The notes under the pieces were generated by a model. It saw nothing but the letters and a program-made list of their open reading frames with translations. It searched no databases and was not told the DNA's origin. The translations under genes and the position numbers were made by a program. 64,000 bases of DNA, from contig NZ_JARPUS010000005.1 of assembly GCF_029537485.1 (NCBI RefSeq), positions 1 through 64,000 of the forward strand. The letters are read 5' to 3'. The stretch comes from Pseudomonas sp. GOM6 (lineage in GTDB: Bacteria > Pseudomonadota > Gammaproteobacteria > Pseudomonadales > Pseudomonadaceae). This document shows, one piece after another, positions 41,023 through 50,282 of the stretch (the stretch's first letter is position 1; every line of letters begins with the position of its first letter).

Positions 41023-41102
41023 CTCGTCTACAGAAGCACCTTTTGTCCGGTCACTGGCTGGATTGGTGTGAGCGTATAGCGTCTGGGATGTAGTTCAACG
41101 CC

Positions 41103-41147
41103 AAAAAAAAGGGCGGCTCGTTCTCTTCAGAATTGAGCCGCCCTTTT
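41103..41147. terminator. Bidirectional terminator
   Basis: GGGCGGCTC/GAGCCGCCC stem with a 15-nt loop, an A-run before it and TTTT after it, between convergent genes. Confidence 0.88.
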
Positions 41148-41158
41148 ACGTAGCGAAG

Positions 41159-41698
41159 TTACTTGCTGTGCATGCACTTCCCGCGCATCGATGCTGGAAT
41201 GCCTTTGGGGCCGCCGAGGGCAACGATTTCCCACTCGCGCTCGGACATCTCCATGGTCGCACCCTGGCAGAATTTTCGGTACGCCCGGTTGTATTCGTCC
41301 TGGCTGGCCTGTAATGACTTGGTGTCTGCTGCCTGAACAGATGGCGCTCGGCTCAGCGCGGATGCGATCACGGCGTCTTGGCTTCCATTGAGCGGTGTGA
41401 CGATTACGTCGGCCGTACTGGATGGCATGGTCGAGGGGGTCCGAAGCTCTTTGTAGTTGCCGTTTACCGTCATAACCATGTCTTCGCTGCCCATCACATG
41501 CTGATAGGCCGGTTTTCTCAGCGCGGCCCCGCCACGGCCCTGGTGCCCCCACGAACTGTAGAACTCATGAGCAAGGCGCTCGGGCACATAGATCAGCGCA
41601 TCGGCGGCTTGGCTGGCTTCTGGCTGTATTTCCTTGCTTGCGCAGCCGGCTACGGCAATCGCGGCGGTCATCAGGGCGGCTAGGTGAATGTTTCGCAT
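41159..41698 (-). CDS. Lipoprotein, 179 aa
   Basis: The signal sequence ends in the lipobox V-A-G-C, followed by A-S-K. The ATG has GGAGG upstream. The mature protein has two further Cys (KFCQGA and GKCMHS) that could pair. No family recognised. It is divergent from traI and next to the transfer region, so it could be a mating-related lipoprotein. Confidence 0.65.
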   Translation of the reverse strand: MRNIHLAALMTAAIAVAGCASKEIQPEASQAADALIYVPERLAHEFYSSWGHQGRGGAALRKPAYQHVMGSEDMVMTVNGNYKELRTPSTMPSSTADVIVTPLNGSQDAVIASALSRAPSVQAADTKSLQASQDEYNRAYRKFCQGATMEMSEREWEIVALGGPKGIPASMRGKCMHSK

Positions 41699-41763
41699 GA
41701 GGCCTCCAGTTGTTGATGGAGCTCATGCTACGCCCAGGAAATGGAAAACTATCTGAAGTCCCG

Positions 41764-41784
41764 CCCCCAAAAGGGGTGTGAACT
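41764..41784 (+). promoter_or_regulatory. C4/G4 upstream element for traI
   Basis: CCCCC-AAAA-GGGG-TGTGAACTG, 64 bp before the TTG start. It would drive the traI-traD unit. Confidence 0.5.
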
Positions 41785-41840
41785 GACGGCATCTTCGCTT
41801 GCGGTACGGGCACCATTGGTTGCAATTGGAGGCCTACATC

Positions 41841-44800
41841 TTGAGCATTTTCGCAAAGCTTTTATCCCGTATTGGCAGAGCCGGCGTATCTAAAGCGCCT
41901 GCTGCGGTTGCCAGTGGTCGTGCCCGTGAAGTGTCCAAGACCATCATGCGCGACGATAAGCGTGCCCTGCTGCGGCCAGGTGATGAGCAGCAGCTTGTGT
42001 TTGGCGGTATTGCCGAAGGCCTCATCGCATTTGTCACCGGTGAGGAGCTTCTAAAAGGGCACAGCGACAAGATTCAGAAGCTGATTAATGGAATCGGCTT
42101 GCCTCGGGATGAGTTCCACCGGCTGATCTACCCAGTCATTCACGCGTTCGCTGATTTCGCTCATAACGTGCCAGCGTCCAAGGCACACCACCACCGATCC
42201 TGGGGGGGTCTTCTTGAGCACTCTTTGGATGTGGCTTGCTTTGCCCTGAACAGCGCGGTACTAACGTCGTTTGACTATGGGTCTACCCCATCCCAGAGAA
42301 CGCTTCGCCGCGAGCGCTGGTACGCAGCTGCAGCGATTGCTGGGCTACTGCATGACTCGGGCAAGCCCTTGAACGACATCAAGGTTCACGACGAAGGCCA
42401 CTCGAACGTCTGGACTGGCTCGTTGCCTATTCACGAATGGGCTGAGCAGACTGGTGTCGAGCGCTACTTCATCACCTGGAATCCCGATCGCGGTGAGAGT
42501 CACAAGATCATCTCGTCGACGTTGTTCGAGCGGTTCATTCCCAAAGCCACGCGTGATTGGCTTCTAGAGGGCGGAATCGACATCTACCGAGCAATGGCAG
42601 ATGCGATTCAGGGTCGAGACCCCAAGTCACTGCTGACTGGCATCGTCATCAAGTCTGACTCCGCTTCGGTCGATCTCAATCTGAAGACAGGGGCCGGCCT
42701 CGTCGCTGGCGGTGATGCCGCTGTTAACGTTCCCAATAACTTCACAAATGCCGCTCAGTACTTGCTTGAGAGCGGCGCCTGGACTGTCAATGCCCGGGGT
42801 GCTCGGATCTGGACAACGACAGCTGGCGTATTTGTCGCGTGGAAAAGCGCTGTACCTGAGATCGTCAATTTCTTCGATAACCACAAGATTCGAGGCTGTC
42901 CGCGTGGCTCTGACTCTCTGGGTTCTGTGCTGCTCGATCATGGTGTTTTCGAACCTCAGGAGGATGGAAGTCTTTACTGGGAGGTTGCACCAGACGCGCT
43001 GGTCGCCGCCGACTCTGGGAAAAGACTTTGGCTCAAGTGCGTCAAGCTCTCCTCATCGACAACCCTGTACCCTTTTGAAGCGGCCCCCGATCCGGTGGCT
43101 GTGTGTATCGGCAAAGAGGACAACCACACTCGCTATGATCCGGATGCTGGTAATGATGCGGGGCAGATGGTCATTGATGGCGCTGCGGTAGATCCCACTG
43201 AAGGATCTGTGTCGCCTATGTTCAGCCTGGATGGCTCGTCTGATCAGAAGCCAGTCCAGCCAGTTGCAGAAGTTGCTTCTAAGGTTGAGGTCTCAAAAGC
43301 ACCTGAGAAGGCAGAAGCCCCTTCATCCAAACCTACACTCGGAAAAGCTGAAGCCAAAAGTACGATTACCTTGGGGACCGGCCCTGTTCAGAAGGCAGGA
43401 ATTACGCTCGGGATCACCCTTGAATCGAATGCCGAGCCAAAGCCATCAGCGCTTGTCATCGGCGGGGCATCTAATCAGGTAAGCAAGCCGGAGAAGCAGG
43501 ATAAGCCTACGGCCCAGCCCCAGGGCAGCCGTAAGAAAAAGAAGAAGGCGGGCGGTGGGGCTGCTCAGCCTGAGGCTAAAGCGCTTGCGAGCAAACCGGC
43601 ACCCAAACCGGTTATAGAGAGCGGCCCTGGGATCGACGATGTCTTCGGTACAATCTCAGGTGTCAACATCGACATTCCGGAAGCCGTTGCGGAAGCTGCC
43701 CCTGCACCTATCGCGCAACTTGATGATCCATTCGGTGCGCCAGGCGCTGCAGATTCTGCTGATCCATTCAACTTTAAGCCTGTCGCCAAGCCGTCCGCAC
43801 CCAAGCCTGTAGCTCAGGCTGAGCGTCAAGCCAAACTGGAACAAGTTGGCCAGCTTCCTGTTGGCCTTGAGAGGGCCAAGCCAGAACAGCCAGCGCCGGC
43901 TCTGCCGGTAGATGAGTCGCTATACGCCGGGCATTTAACAGACGCCTCTGCTGAGGCGGGCGGCAGTGCAATTCTCGACAATGACGGGCTTGCCGACTTT
44001 GATGCGGACATCATGTTGATGGTCGGCCTTAAACCGGTTCAAGGCCCGGCAACCAGCATGCCTCGGCAACCGTCCATAGATGTTGGTCTAGAAGAAATCC
44101 GCGGCCCTGTAGCCCCGCCGGCGCCGGCTGTTGAGGGGCCAATCTCCAACAGCCAGTACCGGCAGCCCTCGTCCATTCCAGCCGAATTCCGTTTTGATCT
44201 GGATGAGTCCCCTGTTGCTGCAGATATCCCGGACCTTCCTGACATAAACCCTTCGCAGTTTAAGTCTGCGCCAGAAGAAGTGAGGGTGAGGGATGCAGCG
44301 GCCACCCAACAGGCTTTGATTTCATTGCCGCCCGTTGAGGCTTTGGTCCTTGCAACCGATGAGGAGCTGAATGGCTTTGATGCGCCGAGCTTTGTCGACG
44401 GCTTCGTACTGCCTCAAGAGGTAGAAGTTGCTTTTGAGGCCCCCCTTTTGGGCGAGTCGGGCTGCCCGGAGCAGCTCCAGACATTCGATTTCGATGAGCC
44501 GGTTGTTCTGGATCCTTCAAATGCCGAAGTAACTTCTGCGCCGACTTTGCCGACTTCGCCGCCAAGGATCGAGAGAGCGCCAAAGCCTATCCCCATTGCA
44601 GTGGCTACCAGGCACCTGGATACGGATGCCATCACCATGTCACCTGCAAGTAGGGGGGATCTGGACTGGGCTGCTATCGGGTTCAACCCAGCTGAGCCAG
44701 TTACTGAGCCCTCGCTGGAAATAGGCAAGCAGGTGCACCCTGCAGCCAAGAAAGATCGGCCTAGTGAGCAAGGCAATGGGCGTGCAGAGAAAAGTCAGAT

Positions 44801-45458
44801 CGTTAACGTGGTGAGTCAGCCTGAGCACGGTGAAGAGAGTGCTACGCCTCTTTCCTCAAAGTACTCGGCCGAAGAGGCGGCTGTCTTCGAGGGCTTCATG
44901 GCCCGTACGTCAGGCGTCAAGGAAAAGCTGACGTGGTACCTGGATCCAGATCAAGTGAAGGTTGTAACAAGCGCTATGCGTCCTTTCCTGCCGTTCAGCA
45001 AGGCGGGTGAGGGGGGCATTACTGCATCTGATGTTAAGGCTCTGAGCGAGGCCGGCTGGCTCTGGTTCAACTTTATAAATGCCGATGATCCATACGTTTC
45101 TCTCAACGAAAGGCGGTATGGCGTATTCCTGAGCGACGCAGCTGCTGACTGCATCGACTACCTCAGTGATGGTCTCGTCTACAGGCGCACCTTGAGTGGC
45201 TACGAAACGAGTTTGAGCATCGACGAAATGTCGACAGTAGCCTCCGAGCTAATTGCTCAGAGCAAGCACCACAGCATTCCGCCTGGTGGCGGGGCGCGCA
45301 TCTTCAAGTTCACCAACAAGATGATCATGGCTTTTGGATCGAGTCGGCAGCTGACCACTGATGAGGTCAAGCGGTCCTTGTTCGAGCACCAGGATTGCCT
45401 GTTCACCCCTACCAATTTCTACGTGCTGGTTAAAGACGAGGTCTCAATCTATGAGTGA
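41841..45458 (+). CDS. traI: MobH-family conjugative relaxase (TraI_2 type)
   Basis: The product is 1205 aa from a TTG start with GGAGG 8 nt upstream. The N-terminal ~330 residues match the MobH/TraI_2 domain: the H-H-H-R motif with GGLLEHSLDVA (residues ~116-135) and LLHDSGKPL (~170-178), an HD-hydrolase-like metal site used for DNA nicking at oriT in R391/SXT and IncHI elements. A ~650-residue low-complexity linker rich in Ala/Pro/Lys/Glu follows. The C-terminal ~200 residues (DPDQVKVVTSAMRPFLPF...) match TraI_2_C. It overlaps traD by 8 bp. Two well-matched copies and one weak copy of the dispersed palindrome lie in the linker. Confidence 0.9.
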   Translation: MSIFAKLLSRIGRAGVSKAPAAVASGRAREVSKTIMRDDKRALLRPGDEQQLVFGGIAEGLIAFVTGEELLKGHSDKIQKLINGIGLPRDEFHRLIYPVIHAFADFAHNVPASKAHHHRSWGGLLEHSLDVACFALNSAVLTSFDYGSTPSQRTLRRERWYAAAAIAGLLHDSGKPLNDIKVHDEGHSNVWTGSLPIHEWAEQTGVERYFITWNPDRGESHKIISSTLFERFIPKATRDWLLEGGIDIYRAMADAIQGRDPKSLLTGIVIKSDSASVDLNLKTGAGLVAGGDAAVNVPNNFTNAAQYLLESGAWTVNARGARIWTTTAGVFVAWKSAVPEIVNFFDNHKIRGCPRGSDSLGSVLLDHGVFEPQEDGSLYWEVAPDALVAADSGKRLWLKCVKLSSSTTLYPFEAAPDPVAVCIGKEDNHTRYDPDAGNDAGQMVIDGAAVDPTEGSVSPMFSLDGSSDQKPVQPVAEVASKVEVSKAPEKAEAPSSKPTLGKAEAKSTITLGTGPVQKAGITLGITLESNAEPKPSALVIGGASNQVSKPEKQDKPTAQPQGSRKKKKKAGGGAAQPEAKALASKPAPKPVIESGPGIDDVFGTISGVNIDIPEAVAEAAPAPIAQLDDPFGAPGAADSADPFNFKPVAKPSAPKPVAQAERQAKLEQVGQLPVGLERAKPEQPAPALPVDESLYAGHLTDASAEAGGSAILDNDGLADFDADIMLMVGLKPVQGPATSMPRQPSIDVGLEEIRGPVAPPAPAVEGPISNSQYRQPSSIPAEFRFDLDESPVAADIPDLPDINPSQFKSAPEEVRVRDAAATQQALISLPPVEALVLATDEELNGFDAPSFVDGFVLPQEVEVAFEAPLLGESGCPEQLQTFDFDEPVVLDPSNAEVTSAPTLPTSPPRIERAPKPIPIAVATRHLDTDAITMSPASRGDLDWAAIGFNPAEPVTEPSLEIGKQVHPAAKKDRPSEQGNGRAEKSQIVNVVSQPEHGEESATPLSSKYSAEEAAVFEGFMARTSGVKEKLTWYLDPDQVKVVTSAMRPFLPFSKAGEGGITASDVKALSEAGWLWFNFINADDPYVSLNERRYGVFLSDAAADCIDYLSDGLVYRRTLSGYETSLSIDEMSTVASELIAQSKHHSIPPGGGARIFKFTNKMIMAFGSSRQLTTDEVKRSLFEHQDCLFTPTNFYVLVKDEVSIYE
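43268..43280. repeat. Dispersed palindrome copy 8 (AGAAGTTGCTTCT)
   Basis: One mismatch, in the traI linker (E-V-A-S). A weaker copy with two mismatches (AGAAGTTGCTTTT) lies at 44423-44435. Confidence 0.7.
44525..44537. repeat. Dispersed palindrome copy 9 (CGAAGTAACTTCT)
   Basis: One mismatch at the first base, in the traI linker (A-E-V-T-S), about 100 bp from the weak copy at 44423. Confidence 0.7.
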
Positions 45459-47307
45459 GTGGAGCTACGAAATGCCATGGAGGCCGAATTTTGAGGCCTA
45501 CGAAGCGGCTAGCTGGTGCATTGGAATGCTTGCATCGTCTGCGGTTCATATCGCCACAGACTTGCCGAGCACCCCTTTTTATCTATCGCTCGCAGTCATG
45601 GCTGGCTTTGCTCTTCGGCGAGTCCCAAAGGCCATTCACCTGTACAGGGTCAAGCAAGGCCTGGTGGCGAAGGATGCAATCCTCATGGGGCAGGATGAGC
45701 TAATCGAGCGAATGCTGGCTGATCGCGATGCATTCTTCCTGGGCGAGGGCTTTGAGTGGCGACAAACAGAGGCGCAGCAGATTTTCGAGCTCATGAAACG
45801 TGATGTTTCGAAACTAATGCCAAAGCCAAAGGAGGGCTTCATGGGGGCGCCGTGGATTCACGGCATTTCGATGCAGCCGGATAAGCCAATCAAGTTGCCG
45901 AGGAAGCTGACCAGTCTCCATACCCTGATCGTAGGCACAACGGGCTCAGGAAAAACCCGTCTATTCGACATTTTGATCTCCCAGGCCATCCTGAGAAACG
46001 AGGCTGTAATCATCCTCGATCCGAAGGGCGATAAAGAGCTGGCAGAGAACGCAAAGAGGGCGTGTGCTCTTGCTGGCCAGCCTGGTCGCTTCAAGTACTT
46101 CCATCCGGCATTTCCCAACGAATCCGTTCGCATCTCGCCGACGAAGAACTTCGGTCGTCCAACTGAGGTTGCATCGCGAATTGCGGCGCTGATGAAAAGT
46201 GAGGGTGGTGACCCCTTCCAGGCATTCGCACAGATGGCTCTGAACAACGTCATCCAGGGCCTCCTGCTGTGTGGCATCCAGCCAACCCTGGTTGAGCTAA
46301 GGCGCTGCCTTGAGGGTGGCCTGGCTCCTCTCGTGATCAAGGCAATTCGGGTTTATGGCCAATCAGTATTGCCGGATTTTGAATCGATCGCCGGGACTTA
46401 CCTTCGTAAGGCGCCAACTGATGAGATGCGTGCTCAGCAGATGCTGAAGATGTACCGGACTGAGATTTTCCCAATCAAGCCGAACTCCGACCTCGAAGGC
46501 ATGCTCTCGATGTTCGAGCACGACAAGGCCCACTTCGGGAAGATGATCGCCAGTTTGTTGCCCGTCTTGAACATGCTGACATCTGGTCACATGGGTGAGC
46601 TTCTATCTCCAACCGATGATCCCGAGGATGGTCGAGAAATTACAGACTCCGGGAAGATCATTCGGATGGGCGATGTCCTGTACATGGGTCTCGACTCGCT
46701 GTCTGACTCGATGGTCGGTTCCTCGATTGGTTCGGTGTTCCTGGCTGACTTGGCTGCAGTCGCAGGTGAGCGCTACAACTTTGGTCTTGGCGATGCTGGT
46801 GCGGTAAACATCTTCGTCGATGAGGCCGCGGAAACGGTCAACGACCAGCTCGTCCAACTGCTCAACAAGGGCCGGGGAGCCGGTATGAACCTGTTTGTCG
46901 CCACCCAGACAATCGCGGACTTTGAGGCGCGGATGGGGTCGCCGGCGAAAGCACGCCAGGTGTTGGGTAACACCAACCACACGATCGCACTTCGTATCAC
47001 TGACCCGGATACTCAGAAGTTCATTGCTGAAAAGATCCCGCCAACCTACTTCAAGTATGTTATGCGGACTCAGGGCAACTCGACAAAAGACGATCCCCAC
47101 ATGCACTCGCTCAACGTCGGTGAGCGTCTCATGGACGAGGAGGGTGAGCTTTTCCCCGCCCAACTACTGGGGTCGCTGCCCAACCTTGAGTTCCTGGCCA
47201 TCCTTGCTGGTGGGCAGGTTGTGAAGGGCAAGATTCCCGTCTTGACCCAGCCAGACGACTTCGATGCTGCAGTTGTTCAGGCTGCAAAGTTGCGGGAGGC
47301 AGCTTGA
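45451..47307 (+). CDS. traD: Conjugative coupling protein TraD
   Basis: The 618-aa product has a hydrophobic N-terminal region (residues ~20-60), Walker A G-T-T-G-S-G-K-T near 163-170, VIILDPKGD near 187-195, and an INIFVDEAAE-like Walker B block near 452. These are typical of the R391/SXT-type TraD/VirD4 ATPases that bring the relaxase-DNA complex to the secretion channel. The start overlaps the traI stop. It is followed by a small gene with a 1-bp overlap. Confidence 0.92.
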   Translation: MSEWSYEMPWRPNFEAYEAASWCIGMLASSAVHIATDLPSTPFYLSLAVMAGFALRRVPKAIHLYRVKQGLVAKDAILMGQDELIERMLADRDAFFLGEGFEWRQTEAQQIFELMKRDVSKLMPKPKEGFMGAPWIHGISMQPDKPIKLPRKLTSLHTLIVGTTGSGKTRLFDILISQAILRNEAVIILDPKGDKELAENAKRACALAGQPGRFKYFHPAFPNESVRISPTKNFGRPTEVASRIAALMKSEGGDPFQAFAQMALNNVIQGLLLCGIQPTLVELRRCLEGGLAPLVIKAIRVYGQSVLPDFESIAGTYLRKAPTDEMRAQQMLKMYRTEIFPIKPNSDLEGMLSMFEHDKAHFGKMIASLLPVLNMLTSGHMGELLSPTDDPEDGREITDSGKIIRMGDVLYMGLDSLSDSMVGSSIGSVFLADLAAVAGERYNFGLGDAGAVNIFVDEAAETVNDQLVQLLNKGRGAGMNLFVATQTIADFEARMGSPAKARQVLGNTNHTIALRITDPDTQKFIAEKIPPTYFKYVMRTQGNSTKDDPHMHSLNVGERLMDEEGELFPAQLLGSLPNLEFLAILAGGQVVKGKIPVLTQPDDFDAAVVQAAKLREAA

Positions 47308-47744
47308 TGGCCGCCAACACTGTAAAGCTTGAGATAGCAAAGCTTCTGGATGACGACAAGCATCGCACGATCCTTTACCTGTTAGATGCGGACTGGCCGG
47401 CTGCGATCCAGATTGTGCCTGTCGCTATGCGCGTTGCCGGGGAGTCTGAAAGAACGCCGGAGTGCCTGCTGATCCTCAAGGAATCGCTTCGTTCCTACCA
47501 CCAGAGCCTTGGGAAAACCGACCGTCAGCGGCTCAAGGCCTTCCTGGTTCCCTTCATCGATGGGCTCTGCGGTCTACTGACAGTTGAGCCCCTTGAACTC
47601 GGCGCAGTGACTGAGCTGTCCGCGGTGCTGGAGGAGGGGGTGGGCAAAAGGAGCTACAGCGCTGTGCGCGAGCGACTCATCGAACTACTCATGCCCACCA
47701 GCAGCTCGCTAGGGCGGGTTTGGCGCGTTATCAATAAGGTTTAA
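47307..47744 (+). CDS. Transfer-region hypothetical protein (OrfJ position), 145 aa
   Basis: The ATG overlaps the traD stop by one base and has GGGAGG upstream. The protein is helical and soluble, with Leu-rich helices (LEIAKLLDDDKHRTILYLLDAD). No family recognised by sequence. Its place between traD and the DUF4400 gene matches orfJ-type genes of SXT/R391 transfer regions. Confidence 0.7.
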   Translation: MAANTVKLEIAKLLDDDKHRTILYLLDADWPAAIQIVPVAMRVAGESERTPECLLILKESLRSYHQSLGKTDRQRLKAFLVPFIDGLCGLLTVEPLELGAVTELSAVLEEGVGKRSYSAVRERLIELLMPTSSSLGRVWRVINKV

Positions 47745-47747
47745 GCC

Positions 47748-48404
47748 ATGGCAGATTTTGAAGAAAAATCGATCCCGACCACCCTCTGGGGTTTCTTGCT
47801 GTTCATCTTCATCGAAGTACTGATGATCGCCTGCTTCATGCCGAATCGCTTTATCGAGAGCGCAATCCTCAAAGAGCAGGCCTGGGGGGTGAGCCTTATG
47901 GGCGAGGCGCCTCAAGCGAAGCTGATGGACGATACGCGTGACCTCTACACCTTCTTGCTCATTGACTCCGGCTTCAATGAGACCGTGCGGGAGTTCTTCG
48001 TGCCCTCGGCTGAGGAGCTGGAGCGATCGAAGGGCTGGGAGAACCTGGCAAACCTGTGGTTCCCCTTCATCGAGAGTCGGGGGGAGGCGCTCTCGAACGT
48101 GATCTTCCACATTCTGTACCGGGCCTTGGCCTTGTACATGTGGCTCCCGTTCATGGTGGTTCTGCTGGTGCCTTCAGTCTTCGGAGGGTACATGTCATGG
48201 AACATCAAGCGGTACAACTTCGATCATTCCTCACCTTTCCTCAACACCTACAGCTCCAAGATCTCCTGGTTCTGTGTTGCGGCTACGCTTGTGAGCTTCC
48301 TGGCCCCCATACCGATACCTCCAATGATCATCCCCGTCGTGATCATCACGCTGATACCAATTGCCAGCAGTTTGCTGATTGGCAACCTTCCAAAGCGGCT
48401 GTGA
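47748..48404 (+). CDS. DUF4400 transfer-associated membrane protein (TraJ-like)
   Basis: The 218-aa product has membrane segments at ~14-32, ~130-155, ~175-195 and ~195-212. A periplasmic loop carries LYTFLLIDSGFNETVREFFVP. It matches the DUF4400/TIGR03747-type proteins that follow traD in MobH elements and integrative conjugative elements. Its role in transfer is unclear but it is often part of the coupling module. A palindrome copy and a terminator lie just after the stop. Confidence 0.78.
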   Translation: MADFEEKSIPTTLWGFLLFIFIEVLMIACFMPNRFIESAILKEQAWGVSLMGEAPQAKLMDDTRDLYTFLLIDSGFNETVREFFVPSAEELERSKGWENLANLWFPFIESRGEALSNVIFHILYRALALYMWLPFMVVLLVPSVFGGYMSWNIKRYNFDHSSPFLNTYSSKISWFCVAATLVSFLAPIPIPPMIIPVVIITLIPIASSLLIGNLPKRL

Positions 48405-48408
48405 ACGC

Positions 48409-48421
48409 AGAAGTTACTTCG
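48409..48421. repeat. Dispersed palindrome copy 10 (AGAAGTTACTTCG), intergenic
   Basis: One mismatch at the last base. It lies between the DUF4400 stop codon and its terminator. Confidence 0.75.
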
Positions 48422-48422
48422 A

Positions 48423-48442
48423 GGCCCCGAAAGGGGCCTTTT
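48423..48442 (+). terminator. Rho-independent terminator
   Basis: GGCCCC-GAAA-GGGGCC followed by TTTT, closing the traI-traD-DUF4400 unit. Confidence 0.82.
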
Positions 48443-48458
48443 GCTTTCTGAGGTTTGG

Positions 48459-48479
48459 CCCCTCTTGTGGGGCCTAACT
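48459..48479 (+). promoter_or_regulatory. C4/G4 upstream element for the dsb-traL operon
   Basis: CCCC-TCTTGT-GGGG-CCTAACT, 60 bp before the ATG at 48533. CAACAT lies 34 nt after the GGGG (48506). Confidence 0.62.
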
Positions 48480-48532
48480 CGGGCCATTAAACCAGTTGCA
48501 GCCGGCAACATTGCTTCATCGATAAGCAACTG

Positions 48533-49366
48533 ATGCCGATTCTGATGAAAGCTTCCTCAACCATGCAGGCGCTCAGCGTCGCCTTCTCTGGCCTGGCCAT
48601 TTTGATGTCTGGTTTCGCTCTGTACGAAATCAAGACTGCTACCTCATCCGCCGACAACGCGGCTCGGATTTCTGAGCAGGTTGTATCGGACCTGGCGCGA
48701 GTAAAGCCGTGGGCCTTTTCTCGTGACGGCCTGATTGAGGTCCTGAAGATTATTGGGCCTGGAAGCGATTTGAAGTCAGTTGTTGGGGCCAGCTCTGGCG
48801 ACGATGGCACACCTGCAGTTGAAGCCGGCGAGCGTCGATACGGTGATCCGAACGCGCAATTCACTCTGATCGAGTACAGCGATTTTGAGTGCCCTGCTTG
48901 CAAGGCCTTCTATGAAATTCCGAAGTCGTTGGTTGATGGCTCGAAGGGGAACATCAGCTTGGTGTTCAAGCACGTGCCGATTCACGGCGAGGCTTCAAGG
49001 AAAGCTGCTTTTGCTGCTGAGTGCGCCGCTCACCAGGGAGGAAATGATGCCTTCTTCAAGATGTCGGCCCAGATCTTCGAAGAGACCCAGAGCAACGGCA
49101 ATGGGACTCGTACCGCGCTGAAATCGATTGCTCAGCGCATCGGCCTCGATGGGCGTGAGCTCACCAAGTGTATCGATCAAAACCTCTATTACGAAAAGGT
49201 TAAGGGTGACTTCAAAGAGGCCGTGGATTTAGGCGTCAAAGTAACTCCGACCACTGTTATTCGATTCAATCCTACCGGGCAAACCGTTGATGTCGGCGGC
49301 GCAGTTGCGCCTGAAGATATCTTGAAAGCCATGTCGCAACTTGTTCAAAAGAGCCAAGCAAAATGA
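48533..49366 (+). CDS. Membrane-anchored DsbA-like thioredoxin-fold protein of the transfer region
   Basis: The 277-aa product has an N-terminal membrane anchor (~12-32), a helical spacer and a thioredoxin-like domain with C120-P-A-C123 and a V-T-P-T-T cis-Pro loop. An extra pair of Cys (ECAAH and KCIDQ) fits the DsbA fold. It probably oxidises transfer proteins such as TraV or the Cys-containing giant protein. The traL ATG overlaps its stop (ATGA). An ATG at 48545 is an alternative start. Confidence 0.82.
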   Translation: MPILMKASSTMQALSVAFSGLAILMSGFALYEIKTATSSADNAARISEQVVSDLARVKPWAFSRDGLIEVLKIIGPGSDLKSVVGASSGDDGTPAVEAGERRYGDPNAQFTLIEYSDFECPACKAFYEIPKSLVDGSKGNISLVFKHVPIHGEASRKAAFAAECAAHQGGNDAFFKMSAQIFEETQSNGNGTRTALKSIAQRIGLDGRELTKCIDQNLYYEKVKGDFKEAVDLGVKVTPTTVIRFNPTGQTVDVGGAVAPEDILKAMSQLVQKSQAK

Positions 49367-49644
49367 GTGCAATCAATATCCCGCAGTATGTAGATGACCC
49401 GCCCCATCTTCTCTTTTGGCAGGCCGACGAAGTAGCGCCAATCGGTATTGGTCTGGTTCTTGGGATGTTCACAGGGTATGCGGCAGTTTTCACTATCGGC
49501 GGAATCCTGCTAACTCGCTGGTATCGAAAGTATCGAGACGATCATCCAGACGGCTTTATGGCGCACATGATCTATTGGGGTACCGGAATTGCCGGAGCCA
49601 AGGCCAGAACAGTTCCAAACCCATTCATCAGAGAGTTCAACTAA
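49363..49644 (+). CDS. traL: Type IV conjugative transfer protein TraL
   Basis: The 93-aa product begins INIPQYVDDPPHLLFWQADEV, the TraL signature, and has one long or two short membrane segments (~28-50). It is an inner-membrane pilus-assembly component (VirB3-like). Overlaps of 1-4 bp with neighbours indicate a tightly coupled operon. Confidence 0.9.
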   Translation: MSAINIPQYVDDPPHLLFWQADEVAPIGIGLVLGMFTGYAAVFTIGGILLTRWYRKYRDDHPDGFMAHMIYWGTGIAGAKARTVPNPFIREFN

Positions 49645-50282
49645 TGCTTCTTTCAAATCTCAAGAAAAGCATTGCAGGCACCCGCAGCGAAAACAACTTT
49701 TTGCGCCAGCTGGCGGTCGGGCTACTGGTTGTGAATGGTGCGCTGGTGGTAGGCCTCCTGTCTCAGGACACAGTCGTGACCATCGTCCCGCCTGCCATGA
49801 CCGAGCAGGCGTGGGTAGATTCCAATGCGGCATCTGACACCTATACCGAGGCCTGGGCTCTCTATGTTGCGAATGTGGTCGGTAACGTCAATCCGCAAAC
49901 CGCGACGATGATTCGCTCGACGCTGGAACCACTGCTTTCGAACGATATTTATCAGGATGTGATCAACGCAGTAGAAGAGCAGGTTGCTCAAATTCGCCAG
50001 GACCGAGTTGTTATCAAGTTCGAGGCGAAGGAAGTTCTGCGTGAAAAGCAGAACGCCAATAAGTTCTTCGTTGTTGGTCGCACAGTTATGACCGGCCCCA
50101 ATGGCAGGCCAGTTCGCTCCAATACTACCTATGAGGTTGAGTTGGAGATCCGTAACTACAAGCCAACAATCACCTATCTGACTACCTACTCTGGTCGTCC
50201 AAAAACCGAGGACGTACTGCGTCGAGATAAAGCCTCGAATGAGGCTAAGCAGCGAATGGGAGCCGCACAAGATGCGAAGTAA
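49644..50282 (+). CDS. traE: Pilus assembly protein TraE
   Basis: The 212-aa product has one membrane span (~20-42) followed by the TraE/VirB5-like periplasmic domain (TIVPPAMTEQAWVDSNAASDTYTEAWALYVANVVGNVNP). The ATG overlaps the traL stop. TraE is a VirB8-like inner-membrane component of the F-type transfer channel. Confidence 0.9.
   Translation: MLLSNLKKSIAGTRSENNFLRQLAVGLLVVNGALVVGLLSQDTVVTIVPPAMTEQAWVDSNAASDTYTEAWALYVANVVGNVNPQTATMIRSTLEPLLSNDIYQDVINAVEEQVAQIRQDRVVIKFEAKEVLREKQNANKFFVVGRTVMTGPNGRPVRSNTTYEVELEIRNYKPTITYLTTYSGRPKTEDVLRRDKASNEAKQRMGAAQDAK

Noticed and set aside
41699..41840. oriT upstream of traI
   Set aside because: I see no strong inverted-repeat cluster beyond the C4/G4 element, and MobH origins need not lie next to the relaxase gene.
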